The notes: generated by a model not told the origin, from the letters alone. A stretch of DNA of 64,000 nucleotides from Pseudomonas azerbaijanoccidentalis (GCF_019145495.1 NZ_JAHSTU010000003.1:558001-622000), one strand, 5' to 3'. Positions 17,544-26,119 are shown, numbered from the stretch's first letter. Program-made: numbers and translations.

Positions 17544-18587
17544 TCAGACGGTTTCGCTGGCGCGCACAACATATTTCTTATGCTCGGCAACGTCCGCCGA
17601 CAGCGCTTCGACGTCGGTGTAGAACTGCTCGTACCAACGCCGCAACTGATAGACCGGACCGTCGCCATCGCACAGCAGCGGGTTGTCGACGCGGGTCTTG
17701 CTGTGCCAGATCGCCACGTCTTCGTAGAAGGCGGCCTGCGCCTGCGCCACGTAGGCCTTGGCCATCGCCTGGTTCTGCTCTTCGCTCAAGCTCGGGATCT
17801 TTTTCACCAGCACGCCGTAGCGCAGGGTGAAACTGTCCAGGTCGATCGGCACATGGCAGTTGAGCAGGATCGAATGGATCGGCTGGCCGTTCATCGCACC
17901 TTTCATATCAGTGATCTGATACGCCGGGCCGAAGTAGGTCGCTTCGGTGCTCAACACGCTATCACCGGACAGACGCTCGCTGCGGGCGCGCATGATTTGC
18001 GTGGCCAAGTGGCCTTCGAACACGTTGATGAACTCGTCGACCGGCGCGCCGTGGACGGTGCCGAAATGTGCCATGTCGGCGATGTTGTCGATCAGTTCAC
18101 GGCAGTTGGTGCCGATCTGCAACTCAGCCACTTCCCACGCCGCCCATTCGTCGCTGTAGCAGGCGTCGATGCGCGGAATGCGTTGTTCTGGCAGCGGCGG
18201 GTTGCCTTCGGGATCGTTCCAGACGAACAGAAGCTGGTTTTCTTCCATGATCGGCCAGCTCTTGATCTTGGCCCGTGGCGGGATGCGCTTGGCATAAGGG
18301 ATGTCATCGCAAACGCCGTCGGCACCCCAGCGCCAGGCGTGGAATGGGCAGCGGATCGAGTTGCCTTCGACGCAACCGGTACTCAGGTCGGCGCCCATGT
18401 GCGGGCAGTAGCCATCGAGAATATGCAGGTCGCCGTCTTCACCCTGGAACGCCACCAAGCGGGTGCCGAACACCTCCAGGCGATGGGCCTTGCCGTCACG
18501 GTATTGCGCGGCCAGGCCCAGGCAATGCCAGCCACGGGCGTAGCGGTCTTCGAGCAGTTTGGCTTCGATGCGGTGCAGGGTACTCAT
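17544..18587 (-). CDS. kshA: 3-ketosteroid 9alpha-hydroxylase, Rieske oxygenase component KshA
   Basis: A 347-residue Rieske non-heme iron oxygenase. Rieske cluster ligands are Cys61/His63 (CPHMGADL) and Cys80/His83 (CPFHAW). The mononuclear-iron motif is N168...D171-x2-H174-x4-H179 in NIADMAHFGTVHG. Size and the NI.DMAHF.TVHG stretch fit KshA, which hydroxylates C9 of androstadienedione so that ring B opens. Its reductase KshB is encoded at 31446. The ATG at 18587 follows GGGAGAA. A shared palindromic dyad lies between it and the divergent SDR. Confidence 0.92.
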   Translation of the reverse strand: MSTLHRIEAKLLEDRYARGWHCLGLAAQYRDGKAHRLEVFGTRLVAFQGEDGDLHILDGYCPHMGADLSTGCVEGNSIRCPFHAWRWGADGVCDDIPYAKRIPPRAKIKSWPIMEENQLLFVWNDPEGNPPLPEQRIPRIDACYSDEWAAWEVAELQIGTNCRELIDNIADMAHFGTVHGAPVDEFINVFEGHLATQIMRARSERLSGDSVLSTEATYFGPAYQITDMKGAMNGQPIHSILLNCHVPIDLDSFTLRYGVLVKKIPSLSEEQNQAMAKAYVAQAQAAFYEDVAIWHSKTRVDNPLLCDGDGPVYQLRRWYEQFYTDVEALSADVAEHKKYVVRASETV

Positions 18588-18656
18588 CTTATTATTCTCC
18601 CAAGGGATCACGGGTTTGGCGCATGTAACGGATTCTGCCGCCCCTGTAAAAGCCGG

Positions 18657-18676
18657 CATCGTCTGAATGGACGATG
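18657..18676. promoter_or_regulatory. cluster dyad 6, divergent control of kshA and the SDR-esterase-RibBA-like operon
   Basis: CATCGTCTGAATGGACGATG is the most symmetric copy, with GGACGATG or its near-copy facing both genes. Rightward, TCTACT (18697-18702) starts 20 bp away. Leftward, CAGAAT (18632-18637, complement) lies 19 bp away. Confidence 0.75.
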
Positions 18677-18733
18677 GCTGCGTTAAGTAGGCCCGCTCTA
18701 CTGGCGCCATTGGACCCATGGCAGGAGTTGGCG

Positions 18734-19573
18734 ATGAGTAATGAACAAGGGCCGGTAGCGGTGATTACCGGGGCCGCCAGTGGTATTGGCCGCGGTCTGG
18801 CCGAACACGCGGCGACGCTGGGCATGCGCCTGGTGCTGGCGGATCGTGATGCGGCGGGGCTGCAAAGCCTGTGTGATGAATTAACGGTGGGTGGTGCACA
18901 AGCGATTGCCTGTGTCACCGATGTTGGCGATGTGGCGCAGGTCGAACGCTTGCGTGACCGCGCCGTCGAGCAATTCGGCGGTGTGGATTATCTGTTCAAC
19001 AATGCCGGGGTCATGCAAACCGGTTTCAGCTGGGAAATCACCGGCGCGCAATGGCAGCGCATGCTCGACGTGAACCTGAGCGGCGTGATCAACGGCATTC
19101 GCAGTTTCGTGCCGCTTTTGTTGCGGCAGGGCCGAGCGGCGCATGTCATCAACACCGCGTCGCTTGCCGGGTTGGTCAGCAGCCCGTTGATGGCGCCGTA
19201 CAACGTGACCAAGCAAGCGGTGGTCGCACTCTCGGAAACCCTGCATTACGAACTGGCCATGCTGGGCGCGCCGGTGTCGGTTTCGGTGCTGTGCCCGGGA
19301 CCGGTCGCCAGCGAGATCATGGCCTCCAATCAAGTGGTGGACAGCGCTGGTTCGGACTTCAGTCAGTTGCTCGACAGCACCATTCGCCAAGGCATGACAC
19401 CGGCCGAACTGGCGGCGCAGGTGTTCGCCGCCGTCGCCGAACAACGCTTCTGGATCCTGCCCCACAAAGGCTTCAAACCGGCGCTTGAACGGCGGCTGCA
19501 AAGCATCCTGCACGAGACCAATCCGCACTTCCAAATGACCGATGTAGAAGGAGACACCCATGCCACTCGATAA
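18734..19573 (+). CDS. short-chain dehydrogenase
   Basis: A 279-residue classical SDR with TGAASGIGRGL, NNAG, Ser in NTASLAG and YNVTK (catalytic Tyr-Lys). The C-terminal extension (WILPHKGFKPALERRLQ) is typical of SDRs acting on bulky lipids or sterols. It starts the operon SDR-esterase-RibBA-like and is divergent from kshA under a common dyad. A hydroxysteroid substrate is likely but the position is unknown. The last 14 bases overlap the esterase start. Confidence 0.75.
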   Translation: MSNEQGPVAVITGAASGIGRGLAEHAATLGMRLVLADRDAAGLQSLCDELTVGGAQAIACVTDVGDVAQVERLRDRAVEQFGGVDYLFNNAGVMQTGFSWEITGAQWQRMLDVNLSGVINGIRSFVPLLLRQGRAAHVINTASLAGLVSSPLMAPYNVTKQAVVALSETLHYELAMLGAPVSVSVLCPGPVASEIMASNQVVDSAGSDFSQLLDSTIRQGMTPAELAAQVFAAVAEQRFWILPHKGFKPALERRLQSILHETNPHFQMTDVEGDTHATR

Positions 19574-20486
19574 ACAGATCGCTGGGGTGCTCCAGCAGTT
19601 TCGCGACATTCCCGAACCCGATTTCAGCCAGGTCGATGCCGTCCAATACCGGCAGTTTTCCGATAACTTGCTGCCGGCCATTCCTGGCGATCCGATGATT
19701 GAAGTGCGTGAGCTGCGGGTAGCCGGCGCAGCGGGGGAGCTGGATGCGCGGCTGTATCGGCCTCTGGACGAGAGCAACTTGCCGCTGCTGGTGTTTTTCC
19801 ACGGCGGTGGTTTTGTCATCGGCAACCTCGATACCCATGACAACCTTTGCCGCTCACTGGCGCGCCAGGCTGAGGCGGTGGTGGTGTCTGTCGCTTACCG
19901 GTTGGCGCCGGAGAATCATTTTCCGGCGGCCCCGCTCGATTGTTACGCCGCCACTTGCTGGCTGGTGGAAAACGCTGCGGCGCTGGGTGTCGATGGTCGC
20001 CGACTGGCGCTGGCCGGCGACAGTGCAGGCGGCAACCTGGCACTGGCGGTCAGCCAATTGGCGGCGCAACGAAAGGGGCCGAAGATCAGTTACCAATGCC
20101 TGTTTTATCCGGTGACCGATGCGCGTTGTGACAGCCAGTCCTACGAAGATTTCGCCGAAGGCTATCTGCTCAGCAGCGCGATGATGTACTGGTTCTGGCA
20201 GCAATATCTGCAGGACACCGGGCAGGGTGATGATCCCTTGGCTTCACCGCTGCGTGCCGAAGCACTGGCCGATATGCCGCCAACGACGTTGATCACGGCA
20301 GAATTCGACCCCTTGCGCGATGAAGGCGAGGCGTTTGCCCGCCGTCTGCTTCAGGCTGGCGTGTCGGTGCGGCTGCAACGCTGCGAGGGCATGACGCATG
20401 GCTTCATCAGCATGGCGCCCTTTGTCGAACGCGCCGCAGTGGCGCTGGCCGACGCGGCAGCCGACCTGCGCAGGGCATTCAATTGA
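19560..20486 (+). CDS. alpha/beta hydrolase, hormone-sensitive-lipase family esterase
   Basis: A 308-residue HSL/acetyl-esterase family enzyme with the oxyanion motif HGGGFVIG and the nucleophile elbow GDSAGG. The late acid is in AEFDPLRDEG and the His in MTHGF. It could remove acyl groups from steroid esters or open a lactone. Context alone suggests the steroid link. It starts inside the SDR coding end and its TGA is overlapped by the next gene, implying translational coupling. Confidence 0.8.
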   Translation: MPLDKQIAGVLQQFRDIPEPDFSQVDAVQYRQFSDNLLPAIPGDPMIEVRELRVAGAAGELDARLYRPLDESNLPLLVFFHGGGFVIGNLDTHDNLCRSLARQAEAVVVSVAYRLAPENHFPAAPLDCYAATCWLVENAAALGVDGRRLALAGDSAGGNLALAVSQLAAQRKGPKISYQCLFYPVTDARCDSQSYEDFAEGYLLSSAMMYWFWQQYLQDTGQGDDPLASPLRAEALADMPPTTLITAEFDPLRDEGEAFARRLLQAGVSVRLQRCEGMTHGFISMAPFVERAAVALADAAADLRRAFN

Positions 20487-21607
20487 ACGGCGCGGCGAAC
20501 CTTGCGTTCGACAGCGTGCCGCAGTTGATCGATGCCATCGCGGCCGGGCAAATGGTGGTGATTACCGACGACGAACACAACGGTGAAGGCTCGCTGTTGA
20601 TGGCCGCCGAACAGGCCGGGGCCGCAGCGGTCACCTTCATGGCCGTGCAGGCACGCGGGTTGATTTGCCTGGCGCTGACCGAGCCACGTTGCCGCGCATT
20701 GGGGCTGGATTTGATGGTGCCCAATTCCCGAGCGCAGCACGGCGTGGGGTTTACCCGTTCGATCGAAGCGGCGACCGGGGTGTCCACCGGCATTTCGGCG
20801 GCAGACCGCGCGCGTTCGATTCAAGTGGCGGTCGACCCGGCCAGTGGTCCGGCAGACCTGGTGCAGCCGGGGCATATCTTTCCGGTGCAAGCCTTGCCCG
20901 GCGGGGTCATGCAGCGTGCCGGGCATGTCGAGGCCGCGTGCGACCTGACGCGTCTGGCGGGCCTGCAACCGGCGGCCACGCTGGTGGGGATTCTCAACGA
21001 GGACGGCGAACTGGCGCGGGGTGTTGAGTTGCACGACTTCGCCCATCGCCATGGCCTGCGGATCGGCAGCATCGCCGACCTGATCCACTACCGCATCCTG
21101 CATGAAGGCACGATTGAGCGCGGTGACGAATATCCACTACACACTCGGCATGGCGAATTCCGGGTGACGGCCTATCAGGACACTTATCAAGGTGCACTGC
21201 ACCTGGCGCTGGTCAAAGGCCGGATCGACAGCACGCAGCCAGTGCTGGTGCGGGTGCAAAGCATCGAGACCTTGCGCGATGCGCTGGGCTGCGAAAGCGA
21301 AGCCGGGCCACAGCAGTGGACGCTGGAGCGTTCGCTGGCAAGCATTGCCGCGGCCGGTTCTGGTGTGCTGGTGCTGCTGGCGCAAAAAGAAACGGCCGAT
21401 GGTGTGCTGGAACAGTTGCGTCAACGCAGCGGCGGCAAGCCGCGTACACCGCAATTTCCGCAACGGACGTTGGGTGTTGGCGCACAAATCCTGCGCGACC
21501 AGAACGTGCGCAAAATGCGCCTGATGAGTTCGCCAGTGCCGTACAAGGCCGTGTCCGGGTTTGATCTGGAAGTGACGGAATTCATACCGTTCCAATCGGT
21601 GAATTGA
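20483..21607 (+). CDS. RibBA-like protein with degenerate active sites in both domains
   Basis: A 374-residue protein that aligns along its length with RibBA (DHBP synthase, then GTP cyclohydrolase II). A TTG start in a TTGA overlap with the esterase fits the family N-terminus. In the RibB domain the acidic loop RENEGD reads HNGEGS, so the catalytic Arg and two acidic residues are gone, and the LCE motif reads LVG. GHIFP and AGHVEAA histidines remain. In the RibA domain the zinc-cysteine block (ECLTGD..GS.RCDC) is replaced by IETLRDALGCESEAG. It is probably not a standard riboflavin enzyme. It may be a regulator or binding protein, or serve flavin supply for HsaA/B in a new way. Confidence 0.75.
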   Translation: MNGAANLAFDSVPQLIDAIAAGQMVVITDDEHNGEGSLLMAAEQAGAAAVTFMAVQARGLICLALTEPRCRALGLDLMVPNSRAQHGVGFTRSIEAATGVSTGISAADRARSIQVAVDPASGPADLVQPGHIFPVQALPGGVMQRAGHVEAACDLTRLAGLQPAATLVGILNEDGELARGVELHDFAHRHGLRIGSIADLIHYRILHEGTIERGDEYPLHTRHGEFRVTAYQDTYQGALHLALVKGRIDSTQPVLVRVQSIETLRDALGCESEAGPQQWTLERSLASIAAAGSGVLVLLAQKETADGVLEQLRQRSGGKPRTPQFPQRTLGVGAQILRDQNVRKMRLMSSPVPYKAVSGFDLEVTEFIPFQSVN

Positions 21608-21619
21608 GTTAGACCTGAC

Positions 21620-21699
21620 AGATCGCAGCCCGCGGCAGCTCCTACAGGATCGGGTTTTCACACGGTCGATGGAGGAGCTGCCGCAGGCTGCGATCTTTT
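21620..21699. repeat. inverted pair of TAGGAGCTG repeats
   Basis: Facing GATCGCAGCC...GGCAGCTCCTAC and GGAGCTGCCGCAGGCTGCGATC copies between the convergent RibBA-like and surE genes. Likely works as a bidirectional terminator. Confidence 0.8.
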
Positions 21700-21708
21700 G
21701 TTTCTGCC

Positions 21709-22686
21709 TTAAGGCTTGATCCCCCGCAACATCTTCCTCGCCAGATCCTGCTCCGCTTCGGGGGCGGTCATGTTGCCGTCGATCACGGTGATCACCGCGT
21801 GCCCTTGCCACAGTTGATAGGCATCGGCCTTTTGCTGGGTGGCGGTCGGGGTCGATGGTGGGGCGAGGTTGACGTGGACCACGCCGTCGGTGCCGCGTTG
21901 TGAAGTGAAGTTCACGCGGTCCCAATTACCGATCGGGGCAAAGCTCACGCCTTTGACCTCTTCAGGCTTGAGCGGCGGGTAGTTGAGGTTCAGGCCGTTG
22001 ACACCTGGCAGACCGAGCACGTTCAGGTCGCAGCCGTGTTTGTTCTTCGCACACGCCTGTTTGGCCTCAGCGCCGGCAAGGCTCGCCTGCTCAATGACCT
22101 TCACCGCAAACTGCGCCGTGTCGTCCATGGCGCCGAGGGTCTTGCGATAGCCGGCCTGTTGATCGCGAATGATCAGGTCCATGTCGATGGCCGTGGACAC
22201 TGCCACCGCCGGAATCCCTTTGAACATTGCACGCACGGCAGCATTGAGGGTGCCGGACATCTGCGTCAGCGGGCCGACGTTTTCGCCAAAGTTGCTGCCC
22301 GAGACCACCAGGTCTGGTGGCGAATCCTTGAGGACCACATCGAGCCCGACATTGACTGCATCCACCGGCGTGCCGATGGCGGAAGTCTTGCCGGCAGGTG
22401 CGGCATAGCCCTGCGGCGGGCCGACGCAGAATTTGCCCGGCGCCAGTTCCGTCACCGCCAAAGCCTGGCCAGGCACCACCACGCTCGCAGCGCTGATGCC
22501 ACTGCTGTCATTCAGCGGGCCGACCAAAGTGACCTTGTGCCCGGCCGCCGTCAGCGCGCGATACATCGCATCAATGCCGGGCGCGCGGCAGCCATCGTCG
22601 TTGGTCAGCAGGATGTTCAGGGCGTTGGCCTGCATCGACAGGCCGACGCTGGCCACGGCGATAACGCCAGTGAGCAGTTTGTTCAT
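21709..22686 (-). CDS. exported SurE-like 5'/3'-nucleotidase family protein
   Basis: A 325-residue SurE-family phosphatase that carries an added N-terminal signal peptide (MNKLLTGVIAVASVGLSM then QANA, cleavage about residue 22). SurE normally begins directly with the strand that follows here. Metal-site motifs are kept: NDDG at 29-32 and VSGSNFGEN. Family members dephosphorylate nucleotides and polyphosphate in the cytoplasm. An exported form would act in the periplasm. It is the third gene of the DUF1302-DUF1329-surE unit, preceded by a terminator-like hairpin. Its link to steroid uptake is unexplained. Confidence 0.8.
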   Translation of the reverse strand: MNKLLTGVIAVASVGLSMQANALNILLTNDDGCRAPGIDAMYRALTAAGHKVTLVGPLNDSSGISAASVVVPGQALAVTELAPGKFCVGPPQGYAAPAGKTSAIGTPVDAVNVGLDVVLKDSPPDLVVSGSNFGENVGPLTQMSGTLNAAVRAMFKGIPAVAVSTAIDMDLIIRDQQAGYRKTLGAMDDTAQFAVKVIEQASLAGAEAKQACAKNKHGCDLNVLGLPGVNGLNLNYPPLKPEEVKGVSFAPIGNWDRVNFTSQRGTDGVVHVNLAPPSTPTATQQKADAYQLWQGHAVITVIDGNMTAPEAEQDLARKMLRGIKP

Positions 22687-22726
22687 GGGGAGTTTTCCGT
22701 AAAAGGGCAGGTATAGAAAAGCACAA

Positions 22727-22755
22727 CGCCCCGACCGAATAAATCGGTCGGGGCG
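22727..22755 (-). terminator. 12-bp hairpin between DUF1329 gene and surE
   Basis: Perfect CGCCCCGACCGA/TCGGTCGGGGCG arms with a 5-nt loop, followed on the minus strand by TTGTGCTTTTC. The T-run is short, so it could be a partial terminator or an mRNA 3'-stabiliser that lowers surE expression relative to the outer-membrane genes. Confidence 0.65.
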
Positions 22756-22763
22756 CGGTGGGT

Positions 22764-24143
22764 TTAGCGGGTGCCGAGTTTGCGCAAGTTGCCAGGGGTG
22801 AATTCGTCTTCGGTGAAGGCGGTGGCGTTGAGCTTGGCCGGTTTCTGATCGATCAGCATCCGGTCAACCAGATACGAGCCGGCGATCAGGTCGTGGTAAA
22901 TGCCGAGGCGAGCGTGGTAACGCTGCATTTCGTACGCATAGATCGAGGTCTGCATGTTGGTGCGCCACAATTGCCCGCGGCTGTCGTAGTTGTCGGCGAG
23001 GGTGGCCGCCCAGGTGTCTTCGTCCAGGTACATCACGCGTTTGGCGTAGATGTGCCGGGCACCTTCCTTGAGGGTCGCTTGCAGCACCCAGACGCGGTGC
23101 TTTTCATAGCGCATGTACTGCGGATCGATGTGGCCAGTGGTCGACAGGATCTGGTCGGTGCTGACACTCGGATCGTCAATCTTGTAGTTGTGGTACGGGA
23201 TGTAGATTTCTTTTTTACCGACGATGGTCCAGTTGTAGCGGTCTGGCGCACCGTTGAACAAACGGTCTTCGTCATAGACACGGAAGCCACCGGCACCGGT
23301 CGGCGAGTCGTAGCCCACGGTCGGTGCACGGCGTACGCGGCGTTGGCCCGGGCTGTACTGCCAGGCCTGGCGTGGAGAGGCTGTCGGGTTGATGAACTCG
23401 TGGCCAACGACGATCTCGCCTTTCTTGCGCACCGGTTCCAGGGTGGTGATCAGGAAGTTGGTGAGGATGCCGTTGGCGCTTTCCAGGGTTCTGTCCGGGT
23501 CGGACCAGATCGAGAAGATCTTGTAGTTGACCTCTTCGATCACCCGCTCTTTGTTCGAGTAGACCACGGCCTGCCGATAGTTGGCTTCTTCGGCAGCGGC
23601 GCGGCCGGCGAGGGTGTGGTTGAACATCAACTCGCTGCCGTTTTTCGGAATCGGAAACGGCGAACCGGCCCAGGCGTTTTTGGTGTCGTTGTTGTCGTTG
23701 GCCAGTTCGGCATTGACGGCGTTGTGCTTGACCGCCTCGACCAGTTTCGGATCGACGCGGAAATCGCGATGGCTTGGGTAGACCGGGATCTTGAAGGTGT
23801 CCGGGTAGCGCTTGAGCAGCGCCTTCTGGCCGTCGGTCAGGTTGTCGGCGTACTTGTCCATGTTCTTGGAGTCGATCACGAACAACGGTTTTTCCGACGC
23901 ATACGGGTCCGGGTAGGGCGTGCCGGGGCCGGCGAATTTCAGCCCCGGTGGCAAGCCGAGCCATTTACCGCTCCAGGCCGGAATACTGCCGTCGGCGTTG
24001 CCGGCCTTTTCGGCGCCCATCGGGGTCAGGTCCTGACCCAGGCGGGCGGCTTCTTCGTTGCTGATTTTGGCGTACGCCAGGCCGCTGCCGAGCAGACCGA
24101 CACTCAGCGCCGTACTTAATAGTGTTTGGGTGAATCTGGACAT
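22764..24143 (-). CDS. DUF1329 family outer-membrane-associated protein
   Basis: A 459-residue DUF1329 protein with a signal peptide (MSRFTQTLLSTALSVGLLGS then GLAYA, about residue 24). The family start EAARLG.DLTPMGAEKAGNADGSIPAW follows, with many Tyr/Trp-rich strands later on (WQYSPGQRRVRRAP, PYHNYKID). The start at 24143 follows GGAGGAGCA. DUF1329 and DUF1302 genes occur as pairs in operons for degradation of hydrophobic compounds, and the products are thought to work together in the cell envelope. LolA/LppX-like lipid carriage by DUF1329 has been suggested. Confidence 0.85.
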   Translation of the reverse strand: MSRFTQTLLSTALSVGLLGSGLAYAKISNEEAARLGQDLTPMGAEKAGNADGSIPAWSGKWLGLPPGLKFAGPGTPYPDPYASEKPLFVIDSKNMDKYADNLTDGQKALLKRYPDTFKIPVYPSHRDFRVDPKLVEAVKHNAVNAELANDNNDTKNAWAGSPFPIPKNGSELMFNHTLAGRAAAEEANYRQAVVYSNKERVIEEVNYKIFSIWSDPDRTLESANGILTNFLITTLEPVRKKGEIVVGHEFINPTASPRQAWQYSPGQRRVRRAPTVGYDSPTGAGGFRVYDEDRLFNGAPDRYNWTIVGKKEIYIPYHNYKIDDPSVSTDQILSTTGHIDPQYMRYEKHRVWVLQATLKEGARHIYAKRVMYLDEDTWAATLADNYDSRGQLWRTNMQTSIYAYEMQRYHARLGIYHDLIAGSYLVDRMLIDQKPAKLNATAFTEDEFTPGNLRKLGTR

Positions 24144-24166
24144 GCTGTGCTCCTCCGATTGGGGAA

Positions 24167-25744
24167 TCAGAACCGGTATTTGAAGTTGAGCGCGACGTTG
24201 TCGCGGTCGGCCAACGGGCTGTTGTTGGCATTGCCGAGGTAGGCGTTGTAGCGGGCCTCGACGGTGAAGTTGCCCAGGTAACGCCACGAGCTGCCGATGC
24301 TCGCGCGGTCGTCGCCCTGGCCAGAGTTGATCGAACCCACCAGGGCGCTGTCATGCTGGGCGGCGGTGCTGTAAGTCACTGGCACGGCCATGTCCCAACC
24401 GCTGAATACGTTGTTGTAATCAAGGTTGACCTGGACCGTGTAGCCCCAGGCATCGCGGTCGTAGACCAGGCTGTCGGTGCCCGGCAGGGTGAAGCCAGGG
24501 GCCAGCGTTACCGGCGTCGATTTGTCGTTGCTGAGCACGGTGTTGTAGACGACTTCACCCGTCAGGGTGGTGTTGTCTGCCCAGGACGTCGGGCCAACCA
24601 CGTAGATTGCCGAGGTCTGCGCTTGCAGGGTCTCGCCTCGCACCGGGCTGGAAAACCCGTTGTCGACCATCACCGGCGAACCGTCGCGGTAGCTGACTTC
24701 ACCGGCCCAGCTCACATCGCCGATAACAGTGGAAAAACTGGCGCCATACAGGTCGATGTTGTCGAAGTAGCGTGCACGGTAATGGCCCAGGTCCGACTGG
24801 AAGTCCAGCGACGGGGTCTTGTCGTGGTAGCGCGAGTAGTAGATGCCGAACTCTGTGTTGTTCAGCGACTCGGCGGCATAGGTGAAGGCCACACCGTACT
24901 GGCCGCTGTCACTTGGTTTGTCATCGCCCAGGCGCGTGAGGAAACCACTGGCATCGTTGAAACCACCCTCGTCGATGTAGTCGGTGGTGGAGAAGTAACT
25001 GCCGACACCGAACAGTTCGGTCTTCTCCCATTTGTATTGGTAGTAGGCCTGGATATCGAGACTGTCAGTGAGGCTGAACTGGGTGAACAGTTGCCCGACC
25101 GGTAGCAGGATTTCCTTGACCTCGACACCCGGGGTGGTCGACTTGGTCGCATCCACCGGGCTTTGGGCGGCGGAAATGCCCGGGTAGAACAGGCTCTCAC
25201 CCCAGCTCACAACCTGGTTACCCAGACGCGCGTTGAGGTTGTGGCCGCCGATGTCCCAGGTGCCGTAGGCGTAGTAATCGAGCATGCGCAATTCATCGCG
25301 ATGCTGATCGATGGTGTCCTGGGAAAAACGGTCGGAGCGGTTGCAGTGGCCCCCGGCGAAGCAGTTCGATGTGCCGGTGTCGTTGTCGTTGCCCCGGTCG
25401 TAGACGTTGTCGTAGAAACCGGTGGCGCGAACGAACACCCCGTAGTCTTCACGCCACTTGATGTTGGCTTCGGTGAGGAAACCGCTGCGGTTGTTGATCA
25501 GGCTGTTTCTGTCGAACGCGTTGTCGCCGTCGTTGCCATTGGCATTGGCGACCAGCTTGTGGTCGCGCGATTCGGTGCGCCACGCCAGGCTGTAGGTCAG
25601 TGTCGTGTCCCAGTCGACGCTCAAATCATCGCTGGGCTGAAAGCTCATCGCGTTGACTTGAGTGCTCAGTCCGCCAGCCAGCAACAGCATGGCCAGTTGT
25701 GTACGCGGCTGCAGATAGTGTGGGGCGATTATTGTTTTTATCAT
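24167..25744 (-). CDS. DUF1302 family outer-membrane beta-barrel, putative steroid uptake porin
   Basis: A 525-residue DUF1302 protein. After a signal peptide (cleaved near NAMSF, residue 32) come alternating amphipathic strands with frequent W/Y, and a terminal phenylalanine (LNFKYRF) typical of Bam-inserted barrels. The stretch LGNQVVSWGESLFYPG is a family hallmark. It heads the DUF1302-DUF1329-surE unit under a cluster dyad 94 bp upstream. The inferred role is passage of steroids through the outer membrane, since no other steroid importer is seen. Confidence 0.85.
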   Translation of the reverse strand: MIKTIIAPHYLQPRTQLAMLLLAGGLSTQVNAMSFQPSDDLSVDWDTTLTYSLAWRTESRDHKLVANANGNDGDNAFDRNSLINNRSGFLTEANIKWREDYGVFVRATGFYDNVYDRGNDNDTGTSNCFAGGHCNRSDRFSQDTIDQHRDELRMLDYYAYGTWDIGGHNLNARLGNQVVSWGESLFYPGISAAQSPVDATKSTTPGVEVKEILLPVGQLFTQFSLTDSLDIQAYYQYKWEKTELFGVGSYFSTTDYIDEGGFNDASGFLTRLGDDKPSDSGQYGVAFTYAAESLNNTEFGIYYSRYHDKTPSLDFQSDLGHYRARYFDNIDLYGASFSTVIGDVSWAGEVSYRDGSPVMVDNGFSSPVRGETLQAQTSAIYVVGPTSWADNTTLTGEVVYNTVLSNDKSTPVTLAPGFTLPGTDSLVYDRDAWGYTVQVNLDYNNVFSGWDMAVPVTYSTAAQHDSALVGSINSGQGDDRASIGSSWRYLGNFTVEARYNAYLGNANNSPLADRDNVALNFKYRF

Positions 25745-25837
25745 GTCGTCCTCATGCCCAGGTCAGGCCACGCCGACCTGCATTTCAGGGGGGTTATGGG
25801 TGCTGTGGGCGACTATGGAGTCACGACTTGCGCGCAA

Positions 25838-25857
25838 CATCGTCCAAGCGGACTAAG
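25838..25857 (-). promoter_or_regulatory. cluster dyad 7, promoter of DUF1302-DUF1329-surE
   Basis: On the minus strand the site reads CTTAGTCCGCTTGGACGATG. After 20 bp the hexamer CATAGT (25812-25817) follows. The ATG is at 25744. Confidence 0.75.
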
Positions 25858-25884
25858 CGATTTGCACGGGAACACCAGATCCAT

Positions 25885-25969
25885 GTAGGAGCTGCCGAAG
25901 GCTGCGATCTTTTGACTTTGCTTTGAAAAATCAAAAGATCGCAGCCTCGTTGCACTCGACAGCTCCTAC
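25885..25969. repeat. REPIN-like inverted repeat between two back-to-back dyads
   Basis: Facing copies of GTAGGAGCTGCCGAAGGCTG and the GTTGCACTCGACAGCTCCTA variant fill the gap between dyads 7 and 8. Confidence 0.85.
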
Positions 25970-25997
25970 AGGGGATCAAGTGCGCTCCAGTCTGTGG

Positions 25998-26017
25998 CTT
26001 AGTCCCATCGGACGATG
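25998..26017 (+). promoter_or_regulatory. cluster dyad 8, promoter of kstD-SDR
   Basis: The site reads CTTAGTCCCATCGGACGATG. After exactly 20 bp AACAAT (26038-26043) follows. The ATG is at 26120. Confidence 0.75.
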
Positions 26018-26119
26018 AACACCCGGCCCGTGCGGCGAACAATCCCGAGACCGACTGCACCGGGCGAAGATCCGGCAGCGGCGGTTTTTGCCTGATGGGC
26101 GCTGAACAAGGGTGACCGC

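Noticed and set aside
22758..24119. A 453-codon plus-strand frame opposite the DUF1329 gene
   Set aside because: No motifs, an overabundance of Val/Gly/Asp, and full overlap with a well supported gene.
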